Shown in pieces: positions 46,501-56,900 of a stretch of 64,000 bases of DNA. The first letter of the stretch is position 1. Each line of letters starts with the position of its first letter. Origin of the DNA: Mytilus edulis (Eukaryota > Mollusca > Bivalvia > Mytilida > Mytilidae); contig NC_092344.1 of NCBI RefSeq assembly GCF_963676685.1, forward strand, positions 40,802,589 through 40,866,588, read 5' to 3'. Below the pieces are notes generated by a model, which worked only from the letters and a program-made list of their open reading frames with translations, did no database searches and was not told the origin of the DNA. Both the position numbers and the translations under genes were made by a program.

Positions 46501-49463
46501 CTTCCTTTTATGGTCATAAACCTTGTGTTTAAATTTCAAAGATTTCTATTTACTTATACTTAAGTTATGGTGCGAAAACTAAGAATAATGCTTTCTTGTG
46601 CCCCTTTTTGGCCCCTTATTCCTAAACTGTTCAGACCTCAACTCCCAAAATCAATCCCAACCTTCCTTTTGTGGTCATAAACCTTGTGTTTAAATTTCAT
46701 TGATTTCTATTTACTTATACTAAAGTTATTGTGCGAAAACCAAGAATAATGCTTATTTGGGCCTTTTTTTGGCCCCTAATTCCTAAACTGTTTGATCTAA
46801 AACTCCCAAAATCAATCCCAACCTTCCTTTTGTGGTCATAAACCTTGTGTCAAAATTTCATAGATTTCTATTTACTTAAACTAAAGTTATAGTGCGAAAA
46901 CCAAGAAAATGCTTATTTGGGCCCTTTTTGGCCCCTAATTCCTAAAATTTTGGGACCAAAACTCCCAAAATCAATCCCAACCTTCCTTTTGTGGTTATAA
47001 ACCTTGTGTTAAAATTTCATAGATTTCTATTTACTTTTACTAAAGTTAGAGTGCGAAAACTAAAAGTATTCGGACGACGACGACGCAAGACGCAAGACGA
47101 CGCAGGACGACGACGACGCCAACGTGATAGCAATATACGACGAAAAATTAAAATTTTTGCGGTCGTATAAAAAAGAAAAAAGTTTAGAAATTAGAACTAA
47201 ATGAAATGAGACTATCAAAATTCATATCTAGAGCATTTTAATGATTTTGGGTCGTGTCAAATGCAGCAATTAAAAATGTCTTTCGTACTTTTTTGTGTCG
47301 TTGGGTGCTGTCTCATTGACATTTTCATTTGATATCTGTTCCTTTTTAGAACGATATTATTAAAGGCTTATATCTAATCTATATTGCCTGTAATAATCAC
47401 TCAACATTTTCTTACAACTATTATTTCTACATCTCAAATTTTGAAGCTATATATTGACTAAAAATTAGTTCAAATATGGAATTTTATTTTTTTTATTTTT
47501 ACTTTTTTTTGCATTTTCTTTATGTGTGATTGGTATGAATAACAGACCAAAAAGAATTGCTATTTTCTGTGGCATTATACTGCCTTTATAATATTACCTA
47601 TTGCATGACCGCACGGCATTCTTGCTCTTTGCACATCTGGGTCGTCTTCAAACGTAATCATATCAGGCTCTGAGGAAAGCTCAACGTCAGGGTCTAACAA
47701 CTTTTATAATGGAATGATTTCTAATTTCTCTGGAGTGACGACATCCATATCTTTCACCGACCAGGACTCTCTCGTAAGATCAGGTTTGTATGGTCCTGGC
47801 TGAAGACGTAATACCACCACTAAATTTCCTTCATTCGGGATGTTATAGTCAGACAACCTTAGCTCTCTCTCGTTGCCTTCAATATTGGTGAGTTCCTTAC
47901 CTAAAACACGTTATTAACAGTTATACAATATTTTGATAAATCTAAGATAATTAAGGTTCCAGTTACTAACGGTATAAATAAGCAATTGTTAGGAAAAGCA
48001 ATTGTTCGGAAAAGCAATGGGTATTTGTTACAACTTTGTACGTTTAAAAGTCAAATAGTTTTCCCAACCTTAATAACTTATTCTCGTTTTTCTTTAATTC
48101 AGACATGATATATTATATGGACACTAGAAAAAATGAAGGGGTTATACTAGTTTTCTTGAATTGCAATTTTTGCTGTTCATTTACACAATTCCTGATAACT
48201 GAGTTAGAGTCGAACGAAGGCAAAACTTACTGAGATAAAACACTCGCATGTCCTCGGAACTTATGGAAGTTTTTTCGTGAATTAGAGACTTCAATTCTGC
48301 TAGACATGCATCCTGAAATGAAAACATACTTTTTACCATTCAAATATACAGTATATATAACATCACATTCATATTGAAACATGTATCAAATATAACATCT
48401 TAAAAATGCATTTTTTTCACAGAGATATTCTTTAAAATAATCGTTTTCCAGTTGTTGCTACACTCTAGCCATGTTTATTTGTTGCAAGTATTTTGGCTTG
48501 GTAACCTCGAACATGGAAAGTACGGAAAAATAATCAGAAGTGATTGTCTTTAAAGTTAACTTTTGTTGGAGGAATAAGTGGGGATGTTATGTTGAGTTGT
48601 TACTTCCTTTGATCCATTTTACTGGTATCAAGCCTAAGCAGTGTTTTGCTTTAATGTTGAAAAAATCAAATTCGTTAACAAGGTTCTGTCGTTTAAACTG
48701 ACAATGCAGTGAGAGGTTGACTACATCTCATTCACAGAGAATGTTGTTTCGCTCACATCAAGTTGTTGTATAATATTGACGAAAGTATTTCGAAGGGAGC
48801 CCGATGTGTTCGACTGTTAAAATTCAAATATAAACAAGATTTTCTATTAACGATGGTCATGGTGTAGGGTGTTTAACAAAATATGTAAGAATATTGAGTG
48901 AAATAAAAAAAAATGATGCAACCATTTGAATCCCAAATTAAAATGAAATTTTCTTTTGTAATATCATGTTAGACAAAAAAACGAGCAGGGGTTACATGTT
49001 ATATATTACAGGTCTTCGGTGCGAGACAAAACTTGAGTTAACTGTGTGCCTGTCCGAAGCCTTTAACCTGTAAATTAGGGATTGTCTGTCATGTTCGTTA
49101 TTCGTTTATAATTTTTATATAAATCAGGCCGTCACATTTCTCGTTTGAATTGATTGTATATTTTGTATTTAGACATGTGATTGTATATTTTGTATTTAGA
49201 CATGTGATTGTATATTTTGTATTTAGTCATGTATGGGCCTTTCATATCTTACTTAAAGCTACATGCATCAGTTCTGCACATGGGTATAAAGGCATTTCTA
49301 CTTGATTGTGTCATTTGGTCTTCAGTGGATATTTGTCGCAATGGCAATCATAACACATTTCCTTACTTATTTGTTTAAATTAAATATTCACCTCCTCAAT
49401 GGCTAAAGCAATGATTTTACTATCAATCCCATGTAAATACAAGTTTAACATCATGTCCTTTGC
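42876..49463 (-). CDS. ubiquitin-like/RBR E3 ligase-like gene (span, 4 exons)
   Basis: Exons 49392-49463, 48231-48312, 47598-47900 and 42876-43507 join in frame through GT-AG introns. Exons 1-3 encode a ubiquitin-like fold (LNLYLHG, ALAIEE, LKSLIHEKTSISSEDMRVF, RELRLSDYNIPNEG, LVVVLRL), then a cysteine-poor first RING remnant ending MPCGHAI. Exon 4 encodes the rest: an IBR-type domain and RING2. RBR ligases pass ubiquitin through a RING2 cysteine, here probably the Cys in DGCKQMQC. A ubiquitin-like domain ahead of an RBR resembles parkin in layout only. The first half of RING1 (acidic DDPDVQRARMPCGH) lacks the usual Cys pair, so E2 binding may differ. A TAA at 47704-47706 truncates the frame before the RBR part. 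Exact orthology unknown. Confidence 0.75.
43682..43815 (+). repeat. dispersed repeat family D
   Basis: AAGATGTGGTATGATTGCCA to CCATACCGCATAGTCAGC; close to 35023 and 52228. Confidence 0.8.
44871..45050. repeat. 90-bp tandem duplication
   Basis: TGTGGAAAGTTTCGAAGTTA repeats at 44872 and 44962; only about one base differs (AGTATAGTG / AGTACAGTG). Recent. Confidence 0.9.
45700..47165. repeat. composite three-block tandem-repeat element
   Basis: Block 1 (45705-45899): about six ~35-bp units, each with the palindrome TTGCACAATACTGTGCAA. Block 2 (45905-46440): alternating ~125-bp units with ATCAAAAATCTAAGTACAT and TTTAATTTTGGACC. Block 3 (46440-47060): about four ~150-bp units with CCCAAAATCAATCCCAACCT and CTTTTGTGGTCATAAACC. 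It ends in a (GACGAC)-rich tract (47073-47120) and AATTTTTGCGGTCGTATAAA. It looks like one large non-autonomous element with minisatellite cores; the type is unknown. Confidence 0.65.
47598..47900 (-). CDS. exon 3 of RBR gene with premature stop
   Basis: Ends the ubiquitin-like domain (RELRLSDYNIPNEG, LVVVLRL), a linker (ESWSVKDMDVVTPEKLEIIP), then DPDVELSSEPDMITFEDDPD and MPCGHAI. An in-frame TAA (47704-47706) lies 64 codons after the first whole codon. A single C-to-T change from CAA (Gln) would explain it. Both splice sites (TTTTAG, GTAATA) are intact. Confidence 0.8.
47901..48230. other. intron 2 of RBR gene
   Basis: No further feature seen. Confidence 0.6.
48231..48312 (-). CDS. exon 2 of RBR gene (ubiquitin-like domain)
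   Basis: 82 nt: DACLAELKSLIHEKTSISSE followed by DMRVFYL. Acceptor TTTCAG, donor GTAAGT; the leftover base joins exon 3 in frame. Confidence 0.8.
48313..49391. other. intron 1 of RBR gene; 28-bp tandem at 49149-49234
   Basis: TGATTGTATATTTTGTATTT-AGACATG repeats three times at 49149-49234. Otherwise nothing recognised. Confidence 0.6.
49392..49463 (-). CDS. exon 1 (or 2) of RBR gene
   Basis: 24 codons, AKDMMLNLYLHGIDSKIIAL then AIEE, ending at donor GTGAAT. Translation may start at one of the paired ATGs; alternatively GTTAG before GCA is an acceptor and a further 5' exon exists. MLNLYLHG is a good first strand of a ubiquitin-like fold. Confidence 0.7.
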
Positions 49464-50250
49464 CTAACAGGTATTTTGAAAGTATTTCAAAACAACGTAG
49501 TACTATATTTATAAAGTTGTAACAGTTTGATTATTTATCTGAAAACTGACTCCTATCAGAAAAAAAAACCGCATGATAAGGGACCTATAGATTCAGTCGA
49601 TACAATGTAGTTTTTTTTTTTTTTTTGGCTTGTGCAAGCTTACTCTTCTCCTAAACTGTTGTGTATGGCTTCTTTACACAGGTTCAATTGTGTGTACTGA
49701 TTGATATTTTAGTCTGGCAGAACATGATTAATTTTGGTTTTTTGCTTTTAGCGACAGTTAAGTTACTCTTAGATTGTTATTTTGTGTCTTTTATTTCGTT
49801 TTTGGTTTGGTTTATGGATGTTTTGCGCTTCATGCCAATCATGTAATTTCGACCATTTCAAATTAATATTTTATTCATATGTTGTGCTGTCACACCTTTC
49901 CAAGGTTATGGAATTATTGAGTCCTAACTAACATGTTTACATGTACGCCAACCCCACTCTTTATGAGACTGATTAAATCAGAGGATGTTGTTGGTTGTTG
50001 TCTGTCGTTTTGTTTTTCATTTGTTGTTTTCTTCTCATAGTGGTACCATTGTAGTGACAACGTAGTTTAATTTGTGTTTGTTTGGGTTTTTTTTAGATAT
50101 GGACAAAAATGAAAATCAATGTTGACCTTCTTTGAAAATAAATTATCTATAATTAACCAATTTAATATATGTCGTCTTTTCGTGTTTTTTTTTTTAAAAG
50201 GAGACACTTTATTGTTGGTTGAAACAAGACAACATAAATACTGTACAGAA
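49464..50250. other. 5' flank of RBR gene; no other gene
   Basis: T-runs near 49611-49626. The frame 49661-49846 has no motif. A promoter could lie here, but no element could be confirmed. Confidence 0.4.
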
Positions 50251-50522
50251 ATAAAATTGAGAATGGAAATTAGAAATGTGTCAAAGAGACAACAATCCGA
50301 CCTACGAGCAGACAACAGCCGAAGTCCACCAATGAGTAATCAAAGCAGCATGAAACTCCCGGACCCGTAAGCGTCTTTCAGCTGGCCCCAAAACAAATAT
50401 GTATACTTGTTCAGTGATAATGAACGTCATACTAAACTCCGAATTATACACAAGAAACTAAAATTAAAAATCATACAAGACTAACAAAGACCAAAGGCTC
50501 CTGACTTGGGACAGGCGCAAAA
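50251..50522 (-). mobile_element. Naiad terminal-repeat copy
   Basis: Near full-length antisense copy of the 276-bp repeat, from ATAAAATTGAGAATGGAAAT to TGACTTGGGACAGGCGCAAA. No 3' UTR or ORF attached, so 5'-truncated at the repeat boundary. Confidence 0.85.
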
Positions 50523-51051
50523 AATCTACTTCATCTCTATCGAAGATCGAAGATCGAATCGACATTTCCTTGAAAAAATAAGTGTTAATTATAATTCTTA
50601 TTATAAACAAAAATTAAACAAGCTTACCGTTTTCCGACACGAATGAAGATTGTCTTTATACAACAGTAATCTAGTTTCACTATTACTTAAAGGTATAATG
50701 ATTTTCAGAAAATAAAACATTTGTGTTTCCCGCTTATCGTTATATGATTTCATAATGCTATTTTTAGATATTAACTGGGAAGTTACGTAATTTTGTAAAT
50801 TTCTGGGCGACAGCAAATTTCCAGAAACCCTTATTATAACCGCATTAAAAACAACATAAAATTAATAAAGACGTGTCTAAATCATTCGTTAAATTGATAA
50901 ATGTATGGTGGCAAACAAAATTATGTATTATTTATTAATAAATGTAAACATGGTATCGTGTTGAATGTTGATATATATAAATGTGGGACAATGACACTTC
51001 ACTGTATAAATTTAACATGGCTCTGAGAGGCAATTACAGATGTGATTCCTA
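50523..51051. other. no recognised feature
   Basis: AT-rich, nothing supported. Confidence 0.5.
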
Positions 51052-52102
51052 TGGCACGCCGTTTTTATATTTATTCAAATTTGAAGATATCTTATTTATT
51101 TAACAAGATATCTTATTAAGTATTAAGATATCTTTAATTTTTATAAGATATCTTACCTAATTTGAAAGTAAATTAGATATCTCTATTAGTTTATAAGATA
51201 TCTCTATTAGTTTATAAGATATCTCTATTAATTAATAAGATATCTTATAAAGTATATAAGATATCTTACTTCTTTATAAAGATATCTTTTAAATACATAC
51301 TTTATAAGATATCTTATTAATTAATACAGATATCTTATAAACTAATAAAGATATCTTATTAATTAATAGAGATATCTTATTAACTTATAGATATATCTTT
51401 ATAACCAATTAAATAAGATATATCTATAAGTTTATAAGATATCTCTAAAAGTTTATAAGATATCTCTAATAGTTTATAAGATATCTCTATAAGTTAATAA
51501 GATATCTCTATAAGTTAATAAAATATCTCTAAAAGTTTATAAGATATCTCTATTAGTTTATAAGATATCTCTATTAGTTTATAAGATATCTCTATAAGTT
51601 AATAATATATCTCTATTAATTAATAAGATATCTTATAAAGTATATAAGATATCTTACTTCTTTATAAAGATATCTTTTAAAAACATACTTAATAAGATAT
51701 CTTATTAATTAATAGAGATATCTTATAAACTTATAGAGATATCTTATTAATTAATACAGATATCTTATAAACTAATAGAGATATCTTATTAACTTATGGA
51801 GATATCTTATTAAGTAAATAAGATATCTCTATTATAAACTATATAAAAGATATCTTATATAGTTAATAAGATATCTTATAAATTAATAGAGATATATTAT
51901 ATTTTAAATAAGATATCTTATATATTTAATAAGATATCTTATTTAATATATAAGATATCTTATTTAATAAATCAGGTATCTCAATTAATATATTTATAAG
52001 ATATCTCTAAAAGTTTATAAGATATCTCAATTAGTTTATAAGATATCTTATTTAACTAAATAAGATATCTCGAAATTGAATAAATATAATAACGGCGTGC
52101 CA
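51052..52102. mobile_element. 1.05-kb foldback element made of GATATC palindromes
   Basis: Inverted ends TGGCACGCCGTTTTTATATT / ...TAACGGCGTGCCA with TA on each side (51050-51051, 52103-52104). The interior (about 51082-52073) is a ~21-bp quasi-periodic array of AAGATATCTT / AGATATCTCTATTAGTTTAT, several dozen GATATC cores, giving a sequence that can pair with itself in many registers. No ORF. TA flanks could mean a Tc1/mariner-like or other TA-target MITE whose centre was replaced by a satellite. Confidence 0.8.
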
Positions 52103-52227
52103 TAGATTCCTCTGTATAAATAAATATCGCTGTAGATTTGTATGTGACCGATTCTAATACTACCTGATATAATTGATAAATATTATGCCATGTATGCTGA
52201 AATAACATGAAATTTAAATTCTCAATA

Positions 52228-52380
52228 TAAATAAGAAGATGTGATATGATTGCCAATGAGATAACTCTCCACAAGAAACCAAAATGACACAGAAACTCAC
52301 AACTATTGGTCACCGTACGGCCTTCAACAATGAGCAAAGCCAATACTGCATAGTCAGCTATCAAAGGCCCCGAAATATGT
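52228..52380 (+). repeat. dispersed repeat family D
   Basis: AAGATGTGATATGATTGCCA to TATCAAAGGCCCCGAAA. It is followed at once by a Naiad tail end. Confidence 0.8.
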
Positions 52381-52381
52381 A

Positions 52382-52437
52382 ATAAAATTGAGAATGGAAA
52401 AGGGGAATGTGACAAAGAGACAACAACCCGACCTATT
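52382..52437 (-). mobile_element. short Naiad tail
   Basis: AATAAAATTGAGAATGGAAA to CAACAACCCGACC, about 55 bp of the outermost terminal repeat, inserted at the edge of the family D copy. Confidence 0.8.
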
Positions 52438-52626
52438 AATTCTAAACATAGATTTTTCCTACTTGGAGTGATATAAATAAAAAATAAGGAGATGTGGTCT
52501 ATAAACTATCCAATTTAGCACTTATTTACAACTTAATCCTGAAATTAGTTTATCGATATATTTTGGCTGACTAGGTGTAGCTCATTTACGTAGTTTTGTA
52601 AATCTACTCACTATTTATATCATTGT

Positions 52627-52760
52627 AAAATATGTTATTTCAAAAGGCCATTGACTCCAGAATGAAAAGGTTGTATTTGCTGGTGTAAGTATGTAAAATA
52701 TGTGATTTCAAAAGGCCATTGACTCCAGAATGAAAAGGTTGTAGTTGCTGGTGTAAGTAT
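52627..52760. repeat. 66-bp tandem duplication
   Basis: GTAAAATATGTTATTTCAAA ... GGTGTAAGTAT is repeated with two or three differences. Confidence 0.9.
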
Positions 52761-52907
52761 ATTTATTGATATAAAGCGTAATGCATTTACTTCTTTACAT
52801 GGCAAGATGACAAATTAAACTCACCCAAAAAAGGGAATTATTAAATTGCAGTGGAAGCTTTACATTCTTACAAACAATTTTCAACTTTATATGATAAATT
52901 TTAAAAC

Positions 52908-53062
52908 ATATAAATATTTTGCAGCGGTAGATCAAAAAGGGGGTGGTGGAAAACGCCCTTTTTGGGATGATCAGTGCGATTGAATGATGACATACAGTTG
53001 GATCCCTCCCCCCTTTATCTTGGGTTGGGACCCTTTTTAAAAATGAATGGATCTGCCCTTGG
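52908..53062. mobile_element. hAT-type MITE, diverged
   Basis: Inverted relative to the 8379 copy: CCCTTTTTGGGATGATCAGT, CCTCCCCCCTTTATCTTGGG and ATGGATCTGCCCTTG edges. Confidence 0.6.
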
Positions 53063-53350
53063 TATGTACCCATAGGTAGTCTAGTGGATAGTTTATATGC
53101 ATAAAATATTTGTCACTTGACATTAAGCAACCAATAATCAATCAATTTATGACGAAATAGATCAGATAGCTTTAACTTCCATTCGCAAGGTTACATGGTT
53201 CACTCTATTTTTGGGTAAAAAGTAATTGCATGGAAGATAAATGATAACAATTTTAGATGCATGGCATTGTTCTCTAATCAAGGTATAAAGAACCATATTT
53301 GTTACCCTTTATTTAAATAAAAGAAACTTTCAATGGTCAAAAACATTTTA

Positions 53351-53626
53351 CCGCATTTTTGCGCCTGTCCCAAGTCAGGAGCCTCTGGCCTTTGTTAGTC
53401 TTGTATTATTTTAATTTTAGTTTCTTGTGTACAATTTGGAAATTAGTATGGCGTTCATTATCACTGGACTAGTATATATTTGTTTAGGGCCCAGCTGAAG
53501 GACGCCTCCGGGTGCGGGAATTTCTCGCTACATTGAAGACCTGTTGGTGACCCTCTGCTGTTGTTTTTTATTTGGGCGGGTTGTTGTCTCTTTGACACAT
53601 TCCCCATTTCCATTCTCAATTTTATT
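53351..53626 (+). repeat. upstream pseudo-LTR (276 bp)
   Basis: CCGCATTTTTGCGCCTGTCC ... TTCTCAATTTTATT, identical to 57316-57591 except G/A near 53439 and C/G near 53488. Confidence 0.95.
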
Positions 53627-53942
53627 TTTTACAGAGTTTGTCTTTAGTGCCGTGTGGAGGCAGTAGAGTGCCTCCCCGTGCTTCAGGTTTATGCTCTTAT
53701 AATATACTAGATTATGGAGTGTGTGTCCGAGCGAGAACTGCTCTAATTCATTACTTTAGGAATATTTATCAAAAAGTAGTATTTCAATATTCAGCCCCAT
53801 TCTACTATTTAATACTGATAGCGTTTGACATTTTTAGCCGAACAAATTTATCCATTTTATATACTTCAATTATTGTATGCTGGTTCATATTCTGGACGCC
53901 AATCTTTGCTCCTTTATTATATAATTCACTAACAAAACAATT
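53627..53942 (+). other. leader of the Naiad element
   Basis: Between the pseudo-LTR and the first in-frame ATG. Includes a hydrophobic open frame in another register (53638-53946) without recognisable domains. In the main frame a TAA at 53922-53924 precedes the ATG at 53943, which supports that start. Confidence 0.6.
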
Positions 53943-56900
53943 ATGAAGCTTAGAAATGGAAAATTACTAAATACTAAACTTGTTCAAAGGGTATCCACAC
54001 GTCTCAATCTTCAAAATCGGTTATCTAAAAATACTACCATCGCTAACATTTTTAACAATAAAAAACGTGGTTACCCTTCTATCGATAAGTGTCATGCCAA
54101 AAAATGACTTACATGTCCCCGTCTTTCAACCAACAATACGGTAAGGTCCACGTTTAATGGTCGCACATTTTCTTTAAATTTTGAAACTGATATAACTTGA
54201 AAAACAAACAGTATTATTTATTTACTCACATGAAACAAACCGGGGTGTGGTATTCAGTACGTAGGAGAAACTGGACGATATTTATCTAAACGCACTCAAG
54301 AACATCTGTATCGTTTTAAAAGACCCAATAAATTCAAAAGTATCATTTACCAACACCTTAAGAAGCACAACCATCCTTTTAAATATTTAGCAGTTCAACT
54401 TTTAGAAGTAGTAAATAAGCAGCCTGGTGAATCGCATTCAAAGTTTGTACGATCACGGAAAATAATTGAATTAAATTGGATTAAAAAATTACAGACAGTT
54501 TACCCTCTCGGTCTAAATGATAATATCATGGAATTGGTAATATATCTAGAACGAATTCCGTTAACATTTTGGATGTAGTTTCTAAAACTGTTCGTAAAAA
54601 ACGTTCTCACGGTCGTAGAACAAATCGCAATCAAAGAAGATTTCGGGCCAATCATACCAATATTTCGGACCTAATTTCTATTTCAAAAAAACAACGGCAG
54701 ACATTATCTGTTAACAAAACTCTGTTCGTTACCGGTTAATAAGTTAAATAAAATTTTGGAGGATTGCAACACAATTTCATATAGCAGTCCTAAGTATGAA
54801 ATTGTTCAAATTATTATGGCATATTGTTATTCTAAATTATTTCCCAAAATTGATCGACCTGAAGATCATAAAAAACATTTTATTAAAATTAAGTATGTCA
54901 ATAAAGGCTTTGATTTTGTAAATATTGCCGGTATATTTAACGCCCATTCTGTTAAAGAACAAATTCCTGGATATTTTGACAATACTGAGCTACCTCTTAT
55001 TTGTTATATTTACAAGAAATCTACCCGGAAATTTGTGTTTAATTATAGTCAATTGTGTAAAGATGTTAATATCAGTGAAAATACACCTACTTCATGTAAT
55101 TGCAGTAATTCCGAATATATTTATGGCCCCATTTCCCATGTTATAACAGGAGATCTTAACATCGTTCAAGACCGAGAGTTAAAATCATTCCTCAGTAAAG
55201 GACCTAAATATCGTCCCCCGTCAATTATTAATTGGAATGAGTGTCGTAATATCATCCACGACTCAATCCATACTTACTGTATGAAATGGATAAAACGGGA
55301 AAAAGCTGACAAAAAATCTTTGGACTCTTTTTTTAATTCAGTAATGAAGATAGTTGATATACGTATTCAACATTTTAAAGAACATTTTACTATAAACCCT
55401 TACAACAATAAACCTATTTCTCGTAACAAACATAAACTAAAAGAACTAGCCAAGGAATTTGTTTTTGTCCCGGCAGATAAAGCTGCTAATAATATTATTA
55501 TTGTTTGACGTAAATTTTACATTGAGGTTCTGAAAAAGGAAATCACCAATTCACCAACATTCCAACTGACTCCATTTTCAGAAAACGAAATCTGTAACAA
55601 ACATAAACTTTTAGGCACCGCTTTACAAGCAGAGCCAAATACAATGAAAGTCCCAACTATGTATTGGCTTCCGAAGCTACACAAAACCCCTTACAAATAT
55701 AGATTTATTTCGTCTTCAAGCCATTGTTCAACTACTAAATTGTCTATTCTTCTTACCAGCACACTTGGTACAATTAAAAACCTGATAATAAATTGTTCAA
55801 ATAAGGCCTTCGAAAATAGTGGAATAAATTTCTTTTGGAGTGTCAAGAACTCGTTGGAAGAACTTGATAAATTGCATGCTTATATTGGTGATTTTGAATC
55901 TGTTCAAAGTTTTGATTTTTCTACCCTGTATACCACATTGCCTCACATTCTCATTAAGAAAAAATTCACACACCTAATTAAATGGGCATTCAAAAAATTA
56001 GAATGTGAATATATATGTTCAAACTCTTTTAGGTCATTTTTTAAAAGCAATAAACAAAAAAACTATGTTAATTGGACATGCTTTGATACTATATATGCCC
56101 TTGAATTTTTACTAGATAACATTTTTGTTCGCTTTGGGGATTCCGTATATCGTCAGATTATCGGAATTCCAATGGGGACTAACTGTGCACCACTTATTGC
56201 GGACCTGTTTTTGTATTGTTATGAGTTACAATTTATGACAAAAATAAGCAAAGACCCATCGAAACAACATCTGATAAACAAATTTAATAATACTTTTAGA
56301 TATTTGGATGATATTTTGGCTCTCAATAATGACCGACTTCAGTATGTATATTAATGAAATTTATCCTGTTGAACTTACTTTAAATAAAGCTAATACTAAC
56401 AATGACCACTGCCCTTTTCTCGATCTTGATATCTATATCACTAATGGAAAGCTGAATACTAAAGTTTATGATAAAAGGGATGATTTTTCATTTCCTATCG
56501 TTAATTATCCGTTTTTAGATGGTGACGTTCCCTTGTCACCATCTTACGGTGTTTATATATCTCAACTTGTACGATTCGCTCGTGTATGTAACAATGTTTT
56601 AGATTTTAACGAGAGAAATTTATGTATTACTGAAAAATTATTACACCAGGGTTTTCGATATCACAAACTAGTCAAAACATTTACTAAATTTTATCATCGG
56701 TATAAAGACATTATTCGTAAATATAGCTCAACATGCAGACTTTTAATACGTTCAGGTATTTCACATCCAATTTTTTATGGTAATATTCTTTATAAAGCAC
56801 AAAGGTGTCAGTATTCACCTCAGAAACTTACAAAACCTTTGAATAGACTTATTAAGAAGGGATATAATTACGATACTGTTGTCAAGTCATTAAAGATTGC

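Larger units (their letters stand above)
43508..47597. other. 4.1-kb intron rich in repeats
   Basis: Holds family D (43682-43815), a 90-bp tandem duplication (44871-45050), a C-run (45421-45434) and the composite array 45700-47165. 43816-44870 and 45051-45699 show nothing else. Confidence 0.6.

Noticed and set aside
51082..52073. CRISPR array
   Set aside because: The repeats are short self-complementary AT-rich units without unique spacers of regular length, in an animal genome, and lie inside inverted ends.
53638..53946. A separate membrane protein gene upstream of the Naiad ORF
   Set aside because: It starts inside the element's leader, has no family features, and overlaps the main ATG; more likely a chance frame in AT-rich sequence.
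54105..55508. The four TGA codons as ordinary pseudogene stops
   Set aside because: Random decay should also give TAA and TAG, which are absent in ~1,000 codons; every TGA falls at a Cys-compatible position, and a SECIS-type hairpin follows the ORF. The three frame changes are accepted as real damage.
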